Of a stretch of DNA of 64,000 bases, positions 1 through 11,240 are shown one piece after another. This stretch comes from Cercis canadensis (taxonomy: Eukaryota > Streptophyta > Magnoliopsida > Fabales > Fabaceae). How positions within the stretch are numbered: position 1 is the first letter of the stretch; each line of letters begins with the position of its first letter. The position numbers were made by a program, and so were the translations under genes. Under the pieces are notes generated by a model. That model saw only the letters and a list, made by a program, of their open reading frames with translations, was not told the DNA's origin and did no database searches. Where the stretch lies: positions 37,222-101,221 of the forward strand of contig QAOA01002098.1 in assembly GCA_003255065.1 (NCBI GenBank), in the 5' to 3' direction.

Positions 1-1130
1 CACTTGGAACTCCCTGTGTCATCATTCTATTGTTTTATAAGTGGCGAAGGAGGCACTTGTCCATGTATAATACAATTGAAGAATTTCTGCAAAACAACAA
101 TAACATGATGCCGATAAGATATTCATACTCAGATATCAAAAAGATGACTAGAGGTTTCAAGAACAAATTGGGTGAAGGTGGCTTTGGAACTGTCTTCGAA
201 GGAAAGCTTTGAAGTGGAAATATGGTAGCAATAAAGATGCTGGGTAAGTCCAAAGCAAATGGTCAAGATTTCATCAGTGAGGTTGCCACAATTGGTAGAA
301 TTCATCATGTTAATGTGGTGCAGCTCATAGGGTATTGTGTTGAAGGATCAAAGCATGCTCTCGTATATGATTTTATGTCCAATGGTTCTCTTGATAAATA
401 CATATTCTCTAAAGAAGGGAGCATACCCATAAGGAGCAAGAAGATACATGAGATCGCTATTGGAGTAGCTCGTGGGATTGCATATTTACATCAAGGTTGT
501 GACATACAAATTCTCCATTTTGATATCAAACCTCATAATATTCTTCTTGATGAAGACTTTACTCCAAAGGTTTCAGATTTTGGACTTGCAAAGCTTTATC
601 CAACAAATGAAAGCATTGTGCCATTAACTAAAGCAAGAGGAACCACAGGATATATGGCTCCTGAGATGTTTTACAAAAACATTGGGGGTGTTTCCTATAA
701 AGCTGATGTGTATAGTTTTGGAATGTTGTTATTGGAAATGGCAGGTAGGAGGAGGAATTTGAACCCATTTGCTGAGGATTCAAGCCAAATTCACTTCCCT
801 TCTTGGGTATATGACCAATTCATAAGTGGAAATGAGTTAGAAATCGTTGATACCGATGAGGAGGAAAAGGAACTTGCAAAGAAAATGATCATAGTGTCCT
901 TCTGGTGCATACAAATGAGGCCAAGTGATCGTCCCTCTATGAAGAAAGTGGTAGAGATGCTTGAAAGTGAAGTTGATTGCCTGGAAATGCCTCCCAAGCC
1001 TTTCCTATCCGTACAAGATTTACCATCAGAGCATGCTTCAATCCATTCAAAATCAACAGGGCCTTCTTCAGTTCATTCATGTTCTTCATCAGAATCGGAA
1101 TCAGAAAGTCTGGTTTTGAATGTAGTTTAG
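1..1130 (+). pseudogene. LRK10L-type receptor-like kinase, kinase exon with in-frame stop (5' part outside window)
   Basis: This is the membrane-span and kinase exon of an LRK10L receptor-like kinase; the extracellular exons would lie left of the window. The frame opens at base 3 and reads the end of a membrane span, the basic stop-transfer KWRRRH, then the Gly-rich loop [16 protein letters not shown] at 210-212 interrupts it, where the paralogue at 39157-40280 has CGA (Arg). The same frame resumes at once (first ATG 222) and runs open to the TAG at 1128-1130, with VAIK (catalytic Lys), HFDIKPHN (catalytic loop, non-RD), DFGLAKL and the APE-like motif APEMFYK. As assembled, the product would end before the catalytic lysine, so I call it a pseudogene. 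A sequencing error or a segregating allele is possible, because the rest of the kinase frame is undamaged. Homology to the paralogue is seen directly; the null effect is inferred. Confidence 0.85.
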
Positions 1131-1398
1131 AGTACAGGGGAAGAAAATGATTGCTTCAGAATTAATTAAGTTAAAGAAAATGAATTGATGTTTTATGATA
1201 ATTAAATGATGCATGGTTCTTAAGGTAATGACCTAATAGGTTGCTCTGGGATGATTTTTTCGTAATAGATGCTATTATAAGTATTATATGAGAGTGATTC
1301 CATTGATATGCTATTATAAATATTTTATGATATTATGATGCATGGTACTTGAGGTATATATATATATATCTCTTTAAATATTGCAATAATTTTCTTTG

Positions 1399-1690
1399 TT
1401 TTTTTTTTTTATCAAAAGGGAATTCATTAGAACAACAGAAGGCTCCTAAGAGCACAGTATATAGTTCTAGGGATCTCATGTCCCATTACATCAATCATGA
1501 AACAAACAAAAAAACCTAATTAAGGAGGGAACTACATGGAAAGTAAACAAACTATGCTGCCCATCTACAGGCATATTGCCTTCTCCCAAAACCCTAAAAG
1601 CAAACTTAGCTATAAAGTATAAACTATCTGCTACCATGTTAGCTTCTCTTAGAACATGTTGCACTTGAGTTTGTTGGGTAGTTTGAATGA
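1399..1690 (-). mobile_element. LINE 3'-end fragment with RNase H-like tail
   Basis: The minus strand reads an open stretch at about 1690-1520 that includes LREANMVADSLYFIAKFA. This resembles the C-terminal RNase H-like region of plant LINEs (typical motif REANxVAD). It is followed after about 120 bp by an A tract (T11-12 on the plus strand near 1399-1410), as expected of a LINE 3' end. Only the 3' end is present, so it is a 5'-truncated copy. It duplicates with the block at 40553-40830. Confidence 0.5.
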
Positions 1691-3031
1691 TTGACCTGCG
1701 AGATTCAATAAGGGGACTATATGAGATGGTTGTCAGCGGGAGTAGTTGATGTTATTAACTTGATTGTCACCTATGAATTTGATTCAACCAGAAAAGAGGA
1801 GTAACCGTTTGTGCTAGCTATGTTCAACCCAAATTTTAAACAACCTAGTTCAAAATTTTGGAAAGCCTGTAATCTATTCCCTACTATCTCTAATGACCCT
1901 TCTGCTCCTATTCTGCTAGGTTTGGTGGTTGCTGAACCATCACAATTTAGTACTCAGAAGTCCTATAATGTGATTAATTATAATTGGGAGACTTAAGGTA
2001 AAAAGAAAAAAAAAGAGTTATATCTTTTTTTTCATCCATTTGCTGATATATCTAATAATATCAGTTCAACACTCAGGTTTGACCTTACATTTTATACCAC
2101 ATGTTACAAAGAATGTTTAGGATCAAGTGACGCTAAAATCAATCCTTAGGCTAAAAGATTTCATGCTTGAACTTAAAATTATAACTGAAGTATCAAAAAA
2201 GCGGATTTAGGATTTGCCATATGCCAACAGTTATGTACCCAAGTGTGTATTGTGACTGCTAGATGATTGTAAGATCAAAATTTAATTTATTCAATCTCGT
2301 GAAGAACAACATTTTTAATCCCCAAAAGACCTAACCCGTGATCCAATGTATACCTTATTAATGATTGATCTAACCCATGATCCAATGTGCACCTTAATAA
2401 TGATTCGAATTCAATCCTAAACTCTTATAAGGCTATCAGCTCAATAAAAAATAAAAGAAAATAAAAAAAGAAAATGAGAATTACAGAAAAAATATATGTA
2501 AGGAACACTTCTTTTAAAAACAGAAATGAAAAGTGATAATTACCAAAATAGAAAATTGACCACTAATATTACATATGGATCATTGGTTAAGAGCTACAAA
2601 AAATGGTCATTATGAGTGAATATCACATTATGACTAATAAAGTTGGTAAAATGGGTCAATGGGCCAATTCGTTTTAATCCAATAAAATAATGGGTTGGGT
2701 TTTAAAATTAGTGGTCTGTTTAAAATTGGGTCAATTTGTTCTGGTTCATGGCCGGGTCAGATTCGGTCCGAGTTGACCCGATTTGGTTTAAAAAACAAAA
2801 CAAAACAAAACAAAAAACAAACTTTTTTTTTTTTTTTTGCCTTTCAGCTTTGGCATTTGGGAATTCTGATTCTCATTTCAATCTCTAACTCCAGTTTTCA
2901 TCCCGGCTCTATTTCTCTTTCTCCCCCTCTCTTACTCTCTCCTTCTTCACTCTCCGAATAGCATTCGTCAGCACCGCCTCTCCTAGTCTCCTTCTCCTGC
3001 TGTAAGTGTGTGCCTCCATTTTGAACAAGCT

Positions 3032-3472
3032 TTGAACAAGGCAGCAGCAATTTTGAGGGAGCACAAAACGCACATTGCCGAGTGGCTTGTCAAAGAGATT
3101 GCTAAGCCAACTAATGATGCTCTCACTGAAGTAAGTTTTCATTGCCCGTGTGATTATTAGAAAGATCTTATCTTTGTTACATGCAATTTTGGGTTGTTTT
3201 ACGCATATAGCATTTCTGTGAACTATTAATGGGGACTTACAAGCCAAAATTGGTAGCTAAATTATGTTCTACATGCTCCTGAGATTTTGGTCTTCATTAT
3301 ATTTTCTATTAACTTTTGTGTGTATGGTTTGTTCTTCATGCAGGTTGTCAGATCAGGGGATTTGGTGTCATATTGTGCTGAGGAAGGGGTGAGAATTCTT
3401 GGAGAGGGGAAATTTCTGGTTTCTGATAGTTTTCCAGGCAACGATAGGACCAAATATTGTCTCACTTCCAAG
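3032..3472 (+). pseudogene. GAPN (NADP-dependent non-phosphorylating GAPDH) two-exon fragment, copy 1
   Basis: Two exon-like segments match consecutive exons of plant NADP-dependent glyceraldehyde-3-phosphate dehydrogenase (ALDH11 family, cytosolic, which makes NADPH by oxidising glyceraldehyde-3-phosphate). The first, 3032-3130, encodes LNKAAAILREH and then VKEIAKPTNDALTE, and ends at a GTAAGT donor. The second starts after CAG at 3344 and runs to 3472, encoding VVRSGDLVSYCAEEG, GVRILGEGKFLVSDSFPG and RTKYCLTSK, and ends at GTATTT. The phases agree. The full enzyme is about 496 aa; only about 76 residues of the N-terminal region are here. There is no start exon, Rossmann core or catalytic Cys, so this is a gene fragment that hitchhiked in the segmental duplication. 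The splice signals and frames are intact, which suggests a fairly recent capture by genomic duplication rather than retroposition. Confidence 0.85.
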
Positions 3473-3624
3473 GTATTTATTTATTTGACCTATTTTTTCT
3501 TTCGGAGTGGTTCACACCAATGGCACCTAGAGTATTCAGTAAGCTGTTTTTGTCATCACATGAAAGGCGCAAAGTCCAAGCTCTTCTCTTTATTTTTCAT
3601 TTTTCACAGTGGAATATTATATGT

Positions 3625-3850
3625 GTAAATACCCAATATCTCGGCCCATGAATAATTAAGCCCACTAGTATCAAGGCCCACATCTCTAACATTGTCCTTG
3701 CCCCTTTTAAACCTTCAAATTCCTCTATAAATAGGCCCCAGATAACAGGTAGAGGGGCTCTCAACTTTTCTCCAGTTTTAAGATTATCATTACCCATTTT
3801 CCAATACCTCGGATAAGTACTAACTTAATTCTTATTTTTATTTTCTTAAT
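3625..3850 (+). mobile_element. LTR-like fragment with TATA box
   Basis: From TGTAAATACCC the stretch is rich in GGCCC/GCCC motifs and has a strong TATA box (CTCTATAAATAGGCCCC near 3722) followed by a pyrimidine-rich leader. This is the usual build of the U3-R-U5 of a plant LTR. No internal element or second LTR is attached, and the right end runs into the 1.5-kb repeat family. It duplicates at 42853-43075. A promoter of a lost gene is the alternative. Confidence 0.3.
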
Positions 3851-5300
3851 CTTCTATGCATGGCCTTCCTTTCATTTTCACTCTTCATTATCATATTTTT
3901 CATTTTTTATCCTTCTTCATTCATACCTTATATCCGGGCAAATTTTTTTACTAGAATGCAGCCCAAATAGATTTATAATGATACTTTCTATTTATGATTT
4001 AACTATCTAATTATAATTATAATTGATCAAAAAAATCAAATTATAATGCACACATTTCAAACTTTTTAACAGATTTAATAAGACCATAGTCAATAAAAAA
4101 TTATATAATCATTTCTTTATAACAAAAAGTTTAATGAACCATTATTACTTTCACAAGACACATAATAGTAGGTCTCATTTGTGGGACTTACATAAAGGAT
4201 ATTCTTTTATGGGAAATTATACTCCAATTTTCATTAAAGGAGGACCAAATGCTGACACGTAGCATTGCTTAATTAAACATGTGACATGTGGGATGAGCAA
4301 ACAATGCTTTCAAATAGAAAGGTGCCACTTACAATGATGTTTTTAGTGGGAATTCTTTTGGGCTTTGAAGCCTGACAGTTTAAGCTTTTTGTTGCCAATT
4401 TTTTTTAAATACATAAAAAAAAAAAAATCTGTGACACAAAATATTAGTAGTAATGGAATTAGTTTTCAAATATCACCATTTATAACTGTTTTTTCAAAAA
4501 CATCAATATTCAAATGCAAACCTCCTTTAGCCCTGCTTGTTTTGGTACACTCAACTTGTCGTATATCTTTTGCATTTGTGACCGCATTTTAATATGGTTG
4601 ATCACCAAACAACTAGATCTTCATGCTTTGAAATGAAAATAAATTTATCATGCTTTCTTAGGTTGTTGCCATTTATTTTTATTCATATATTTTATCCAAC
4701 AATAATTATTGGCTTCATTGATAAGATCAACTTACATCAATCAAAGAGTTTTCCTTAGTTCCAATCTTACTAGAAAATCTTTTTTGATAGGCATCCCCTG
4801 ATTGCAATATGTTCAACTTTAGAGATAAAACAATCCGTCTACCTCTTAATTTTTTTACACAACAAAAAAAAATGCATATGCTTGGTCATGTTGTGTTAAT
4901 ACATGTTTCATTTAACTTTTTGATCTGTTTCTATACTTTGGATTTAATTTGTTCTTGTTAGAATTCAAAGAACCCACTTGCCAATTTTTTGGTTCCACAT
5001 GAAGTGATTTTCACATTTTTGGTGTAAAATTAATCTTCGTTTAGGCTTCAGGATAACTTGACCACTAGTATTTCTAACGAGGTCCAAATTCTTGATATTA
5101 CTTCAAGATTCGCCTAACATAAAGTTCAATTTGTTAACTGAGCCACATTTAATAATTCTCACTTGTCAAAGTAAGTACATAAAAATAACCTTGAACTTGG
5201 GACGAGTGATTTTGGCAACTTATTGTGATACTGCAATTTCTCTTATCTGCATATGATAATTGTCATATGACATACTTAAATTTATCTATGTTAAATAACC
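3851..5300. repeat. 1.5-kb AT-rich repeat, isolated unit
   Basis: This is a single near full-length unit of the family found in tandem at 11.2-15.8 kb and 20.0-23.3 kb. Landmarks in order are cttctatgcatggccttcct, atcttatatccgggtaaa-like pyrimidine tracts, the 'tctgtgacacaaaatat' block near 4420, 'cttggtcatgttgtgttaat' near 4883, and an end at 'ctatgttaaataac' near 5300. No sustained reading frame is seen. At 5300 it joins a block shared with 18965-19495. Confidence 0.8.
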
Positions 5301-5855
5301 GTGAAAACAAGAATCCTGCTCAACCAGCTAAAACATTGCCCTAAAATTGCAGACGCACAAATCAGAAGTTGCCTTCTCCTGCGTAGCTGAGTTGTGGAGA
5401 GGCAAATGAACGGGAGTAGGGATTTTGGAGATAGAGACAGGGGCAAAATAGATTTTTTACATTTTAAAAAAGTTTCCCATGTAATGAGAATCTAAGAATA
5501 CCACATATCTTCATGAAAATTATTTTGTGAGAAATTTACTCAAAAATTATTCTCAAGAATCCTATTTGCCTAGGAATATTTTTTTTAAAACCTTATATTA
5601 AACATAAGAATCTTAGTTTCCTAAATTATGATTTCCAAACAATTTAAAAAAATTTCTGTACCAAACGCTCCCTCAAGGAAAATTATTCGGTTCATCCTTG
5701 GTAACTCCAATTTCCAGAACAAAATGTTGACACGTGGCATTGCTTAATTAAAAAAAAAAAAATTTCATTAGTTGTTATCGCCTTCCCTTTCTCTTTTGTT
5801 TCTTTCATTAACTGAAATAAAAATAAAAATAAAAAACCCTTTGCGCGATTCTTCC
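5301..5855. repeat. duplicated intergenic block (pair with 18965-19495)
   Basis: The block starts at 'accgtgaaaacaagaatcct' and is highly similar to 18965-19495; both copies end at an LRK10L tail. I see no convincing gene. An open minus-strand frame in the second copy (18876-19157) is hydrophobic but matches nothing I recognise. Confidence 0.6.
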
Positions 5856-5966
5856 ATCAGAGCATGCTTCACTATCCATTCAAAAGCAATAGGGCAATCT
5901 TCAGTTCATTTGGGCGATTCTTCCGAATCAAAATCAGAAAGTCTGGTTCTGATGAATGCAGTGTAG
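5854..5966 (+). pseudogene. orphan 3' tail of LRK10L kinase gene, copy A
   Basis: About 110 bp match the last ~36 codons of the LRK10L gene that ends at 1130 and 40280. The host-gene frame reads TIHSKAIGQSSVHLGD then SSESKSESLVLMNAV and a TAG at 5964-5966. The intact gene reads [15 protein letters not shown] and [12 protein letters not shown] before its stop. Nothing upstream resembles a kinase. Because the tail keeps its stop and 3' flank, it looks like the breakpoint remnant of a duplicated or deleted paralogue. A longer overlapping frame starting at 5864 is in the wrong register and is not a gene. Confidence 0.8.
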
Positions 5967-6467
5967 AGTACATGCAGGGAATTAAAATGCTTCCTTCCAA
6001 ACTCAATGATGTAATAAGCCTTGAAGGCATCTCTCCGTTCCATGTCACTCTAATTTCTAAGTTAACCTTGTCTAGTAGTACTGAATCTTTGTCACCTCAT
6101 CCAGTACTAGTTCAGTCTCATTTCATACTATATGAATTTTCATAATTTTACCTCTATAACATAGTAATTATAAAGTGATAAATGTTTTTACTGAGAGTTA
6201 TGAGCATTAATCATAAAGTAGTCACACAGTCACAAACATAACAGTAAAACCTGCTGCTGCAAAACCAATCAAATTGGAACACGAAGTAGCATGATGAAGA
6301 CGTAAGAGAACTTATTCAATCAATTCAAGATGAAATTTTTAGTTCATCCCATTCAAAATTGCAATTAGGAATAGGCTAGTTCACTGTGGTTGATGGTTTA
6401 TAGGTGTGTGGTACAAAGGCCATGCAATGTGGCGTATGGGTTCTTTGAACTAAATATTATATTTTGA

Positions 6468-6828
6468 TAATTTATTTATTTTATTATTGTAATTTCAACA
6501 TTATTTATTTTAATATTATAATTTTTTATTTTAAAAAAAATCAATAAATGGGGCTTATCAGACACGTCCCATGTCATATGACATATCCCTTGAGAATATG
6601 TCACATGTTATATGGCGTGTTCAATGAGCTCCACTTTATAAAAAAGGTATGTGTGATTTTGTAGGTGGAGCTCACTGGATACGCCATATGTCATATGACA
6701 TGTCCCTTAAAGATATGTCACATGACATGTAGCGTATTCCATGGACTTCACCTACTAATATTTATTTTTTTAAATAAAAAATTATAATATTAAGATAAAT
6801 AATTTTAAAATTAAAGTACATATTTAAG
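6468..6828. mobile_element. MITE-like inverted-repeat element, copy A
   Basis: The two halves are imperfect reverse complements. The left arm, about 6487-6650, contains gtcatatgacatatccct; the right arm, about 6660-6815, contains tgtcatatgacatgtccctt. Both end in AT-rich runs rich in attataattttttattt. It has no coding capacity, which fits a foldback or MITE-type non-autonomous DNA transposon. A second copy at 24438-24795 arrived by block duplication, since the flanks also match. The target-site duplication was not resolved. Confidence 0.55.
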
Positions 6829-7680
6829 TAAAAGGTCCGTGGCCTAGGAGTGTTGGGTTAAATGACTTAAAAAAATGTAAGTTTGGAAAGAATTCACCTA
6901 AATAGTATAGAATTTAAGAAATTGGGGTACATTTAAATGAAAAAAATGGGAGAAAAGTCAAAATGCCATCCTTCATTTAGCGGATTGCGTTCAAATATTT
7001 AATTGTTGTATTTTTCTGGTCAATTTTTCGAAGCGTTGAGCTGGAATGATCATGGTCACTTGTTTAAGATGGGTGTATTGGGCCTGTTGGACCAGTTCAG
7101 ACGAGGTCCACTAATGGGCTAGGTCCAATACCAAGGCCCTACAGGGTATCCATTATTTGTAGCGTCAAAAACATCATCTTAATTTGTATGCACCACAATG
7201 GCAATATGATAATTTTCTTCAATATTGTTTTTCTTCCTCTTTGTTATTAGGGATTTCCAACTTATCTCCGCCAACAAACTGATCATAAACCTAACCAAGG
7301 AAGTGAATTTAGCTTGAAGTCTCCGCAAATGGTTTCAAATTCATCATTTTCAACAACTTCCTGAAGCCATAAAAAAATTGATCTAGTCTTGGTTTTAACA
7401 TTTTTTTAATACATGAGATTGTGAAGTTGTTATATGGTTTTTTGATCCAATTCTGTTTTTTTTTTTAGTATTTTGGTTACGATTCTAAATTCAAACACGA
7501 AATTCACAAGCTCTGATGATGACTTCAGTACCACTCAACTACAAGTTGTTTGATTGATTTGATTCTATTTTAATTCTAAATTTATGTTGAGAATTTTGGA
7601 TAATTTATAAGAAATCTTAAATTTTATCTATGTCATCATAGTTAAAAACAATCTGATTTCAAAATTTTATAAATAAAAAA
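6829..7680. repeat. duplicated intergenic block (pair with 24796-25620)
   Basis: The block is co-linear with the DNA after the MITE copy at 24438-24795, for example 'cggtggcctaggagtgttgg'-type and 'ctccgccaacaaactgatca' landmarks near 7266 and 25247. No gene is seen. Together with the LRK10L tail and MITE it forms a duplicated segment of about 2 kb. Confidence 0.7.
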
Positions 7681-7844
7681 AATTAAAAAAAAATACCAAT
7701 TAAACTCACATTACAATATACTTGTAGTTTTACCATAATCTAAATTAACTTATTGAAATAATTTTGCCATTAACTCAAACCTCACCAAATGAACTAGTAG
7801 TAAGAGTTTAATAATATGCAAGTGATATTATTCTAAATTGCCAG

Positions 7845-8060
7845 TGGGGGTTGGTTTAGCTGGTAAAAATTGAAGTAATTCGCTTATAAGGCATGTGTTC
7901 AAATCCTATTGCCGGCAGTCTCCTTTTAATAAGCAATATGTAAGTACTACTTTAAGCCTTCATTGAGACCTATGACATGCCTTAGCCTTAGAATTGAGTA
8001 ACTTTCCCTCATCCTAAACTTTTAGGAATCAAAGCATTATTCTAATTAAATTCTAATCAA
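7845..8060 (+). mobile_element. tRNA-derived SINE-like element
   Basis: The head has pol III-like boxes: an A-box-like TTAGCTGGTAAA near 7856 and a B box TGTTCAAATCC near 7907, about 45 bp apart, as in tRNA-derived SINEs. A unique body of about 140 bp follows. No terminal duplication or tail was defined, so the ends are approximate. Confidence 0.4.
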
Positions 8061-9889
8061 AACGATGATATTTACAAATTAGTATGCTCAATCTACTTTA
8101 CCCTAACACAATTGGCAAACCCTGAGCATAAACAGGGGAATTATTTTTTTTCTTTTGAATGTGCTTAGTTAAACTCAAATTGTGTCATGTATTCTGCTCT
8201 TCCAATTAATTAGCAAGAATAAAACCATTAGTGCCGTCTAGTGCTAGGTAACTTGGGTAGTTTATAAGAAGTAAGCATATGAAGATAAAATTGAAGAAAG
8301 AGAGGTTCATTCCACAAAGATTACTCCTCCACACAAGACTACAAAAAAGAAAAATAATAGATAATCAGACATTTTTTTGACAAACTTATTACCAAACTAA
8401 GATGTATTTATAATTATCTTTGATGAATATTTTATCTCTATTATACTACCACTTTTTTTCATCTAAAAGTGCTTATAAATACACTTTCGTTTGACAATAA
8501 ATTTATCAAAAAAAAAAAAAAGTTTTATCTCCCTAACAATCCACTAAAAGGGCCAAAAAAAAAAATCTAGAACTAATATCATGATTCCACGATTCCAGCT
8601 AATTTGTGGCCCACCATAACATCTTAAGGCCTACAAAGTGTACATGTGAAAAATACAGTATCCTCATTTATTAGTCTCACCTAGCTATATGCTGGTGGCT
8701 TAGTAGTTAAGACTAGTTATGGGTGGGCATCAAAGAGGTGCTCTTTATGACAATAATTAAGGCCAAGTCTACAATACCCATGGCTCCAAATGGGTATTGG
8801 TGCAAAGGGCAGTAAATTACCATTGGATCATCCACCTGGCCTAATCAATGGCTGTGATGGTTTGACCAGCTACTTTGATATCAGGTCTTTGTAATAATGA
8901 CATAGTAGCCTCAGAATTTTGTTGAATTATAGATTGGCCCCATTTGGTTGGGTCATATGTTTGGGCTGGATGAACAGTAAGTGGCCCTTAACAAAAAAAA
9001 AACATTGGACTAAAATTAAAAGATGGACTGGGCCATATTTAAGCTGGTTTTTTTTTACAAATTCAAATAGTCCAAAATCAATTAAGGGCAGGACAAACTG
9101 ATCTCTCCTAGAAAAGGGAAAAGCCCATTCCCCAACCTCCATTTCTCATTACCATGTAAAAAAGGTGGCTGCTAGATTCATAACTCCAAAAGTATAGCAC
9201 ACAAATGTTAGCAGACCAAGCCTTATGAGTAAATTTCCTTGAAATAATTAAATATTGATCACTGGTCCGTAAGTATGTTCCCCAGTCCAATCTGCAATTT
9301 GGAAAAATTTCTGTAACGTACAGGTGTAACTGTATAAGTGAACTTGTCTAGGACTTCATACCAAATTGATTCTCTAACATCACAATANCCGAACATTTTT
9401 GGGGGACTAACTTGTCCATCGTTGAATTTTTCAGAGACCAAAAAGGGGTTTTACTCTTTTTATTTATGTATTTTCTTGTGACAATGCATATGAGTGTTTG
9501 CTAAAAAATGGGAGACTTTTATTGCACCACACTATGTGTATTAATTTTGTTTGATTACTTTCTTTGAAGAAGTTAGAAATTAGATAGATAAGCTTTACCT
9601 TTCAAAAAAAAAATTAAAGGAGCACATCACATCAAATTGTGCTATCACACTTCAATTTTAGATAAGGCCAAAAAGTCACTATGAATGGTTTAGTGGTTAG
9701 AGGTTCAAATACTTTATGAAAAGTCAGGAGTTTAACCATACGTGCTGTCATATCACCAAAATAAAGGAGGTAAAGTTAAACTAAAACTTTGAACTTTGAG
9801 TCATTTGTGAGAAATTAAGGATTCGAGCCTTTATGTCATATGTACTATAATTAAAAAAAAAAATTAGAAGAGGGAGGGATAATTTTGAG
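8061..9889. other. intergenic, no gene seen
   Basis: AT-rich DNA without a convincing reading frame. A decayed SINE-like head ('ggtttagtggttagaggttc' near 9688) and a single N at 9388 are the only landmarks. Confidence 0.5.
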
Positions 9890-10345
9890 AGTGATTATTC
9901 TGAATAATGTATATCTGCAAACTAATTACACATATAAGGCATATTTTAAACTATTTCCACAATTACAGTAGTTTTTTTTTTACTTTTTCTCTTCAGTGTC
10001 GCGGCTTGCATTGCAGCCATCCATCTAGGTAATTCTGTGTAGCTCTCTTTCCAACTGCCAAACACTGCTGCAATTACTTTTTGTTTTGCACGTCATACTT
10101 TCTTATAAGATATCTGGTACGAGAAATCATTTCTTATCCGCTCTTGTATTAACTTGATGGTAACATCTGGCTTCTCAAACCAAAATTCGGCTCCTCATTA
10201 TGGTTCAAAATGTGACACTGAAGAGAAAAANAAAAAAAAAAAAAAAAAAAAAAACTACCGTAATTGTGGAAATAGTTTGAAATGTGCCTTATATGTATAA
10301 TTAGTTTGCAGATATACATTATTCAGAAGAATCACTCCAATTTTG
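9890..10345. repeat. long inverted repeat (foldback element)
   Basis: The left arm at about 9890-10000 (gaataatgtatatctgcaaa ... ctcttcagtgtc) reappears as its reverse complement at about 10214-10342. A non-repeated loop of about 213 bp lies between (gcggcttgcattgcagccat and onward). The arms are about 110-130 bp and differ by a few bases plus a long A tract containing an N at 10231. It has no coding capacity. It is most likely a foldback-type or MITE-type DNA element, and its transcript would form a long hairpin. Confidence 0.65.
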
Positions 10346-11240
10346 AGGTATGCTGAAATTTCCTGTCCTTTTTTTTTTTTTTTTTTTTTTCTGGAGCTCA
10401 CCTTGCTCCTCTGTCCACATGACTTAGATGTCTGTACTTGAGGACACATATAATTAATTCATATATAAATGTATGATTGAAAAATTTTATTTTTTCTTTT
10501 ATAAAAATTGGACAATCAATTTTAAATTCTTACCCACCTAATCATTTCAATTAAAATAAATTATTTAATAATTGCATAATCATCTACTTAAAAAATTTAA
10601 TCTTTTACTATTAATTTGTTAGTTAAATTTTTTTAACTAGGGAATGTTATAAAACTTAAGACCTGAGAGACCATTGATTACCTCAAAAAAATAAAATTGA
10701 TTATGCATAATTTGATCTGTTTTATAAATACTACTTTTATGTGCTTTTCAATAATTCTTTAGTCCAGGTTATTGACTTGTTTGGGAAACAAATTTCACAA
10801 TTAGTGATGTTCTGAAAGTATTTCTACGAATACTAATACTTTCTAACACCAGATTGTTTTATTTTATACTTTCTGAAAAGTTCTACAGTAAGTCCAAAAA
10901 AAAAAAAGTTCTACAGCTTTACTTTTACAGTAAGTCCAAAAAAAAAAAAAAGTTCTACAGCTTTACTTTTCTTTTCTAAAATGCTGATAGGGCTATTCAG
11001 AATGGCAATGTCAACTTCTCAAGGGGGCAGTCAATTTCGTGATTGATAGCGGCGAAGGTTTTCATTGTTACAGATTAGATTTTCGCCACACAAGTTTGTT
11101 GCTAGATGGTTTTTATCTTTTTTCTTTATAAACAAAAAAGCAAACAATGCGAACCAATAAGAGTTGATTTAATAGATAAGGATCCAAATACTTTATTTAT
11201 AAGACTTAGATTTAAATTTTACTATTAACAATCTAAGTCT
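10346..11240. other. intergenic, short local repeats only
   Basis: No gene is seen. A small tandem repeat (taagtccaaaaaaa...gttctacagctttact, about 45 bp, two to three copies) lies at about 10885-10975. Confidence 0.5.

Larger units (their letters stand above)
1..3870. repeat. segmental duplication, left copy
   Basis: This block matches 39157-43100 in the same orientation, with very high identity by eye and only small indels. It carries the kinase exon, its 3' flank, a LINE 3' fragment, two GAPN exons and an LTR-like piece. The match ends at 3870/43100, just inside the start of the 1.5-kb repeat family (shared cttctatgcatggccttcct, then divergent). The left limit lies outside the window. No gene is seen at 1131-1395 or 2010-3030 beyond the parts listed; a short microsatellite-like (TA)n lies near 1358. 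Confidence 0.9.

Noticed and set aside
1811-1996. Open frame starting 'LAMFNPNFKQPSSKF', longer in the duplicate at 40926-41342
   Set aside because: No ATG at the start, low-complexity continuation and no recognisable family. It is open in the two copies because they are recent duplicates.
2909-3247. Minus-strand frame of 112 codons over the GAPN fragment (also at 42018-42356)
   Set aside because: Antisense shadow of the GAPN exon and its flank.
8690-8760. Another SINE head ('ggtggcttagtagttaagac')
   Set aside because: A-box-like only; no B box at the right distance.
9675-9860. SINE-like element on the plus strand
   Set aside because: The B box is too decayed and no ends could be set; left as a remark.
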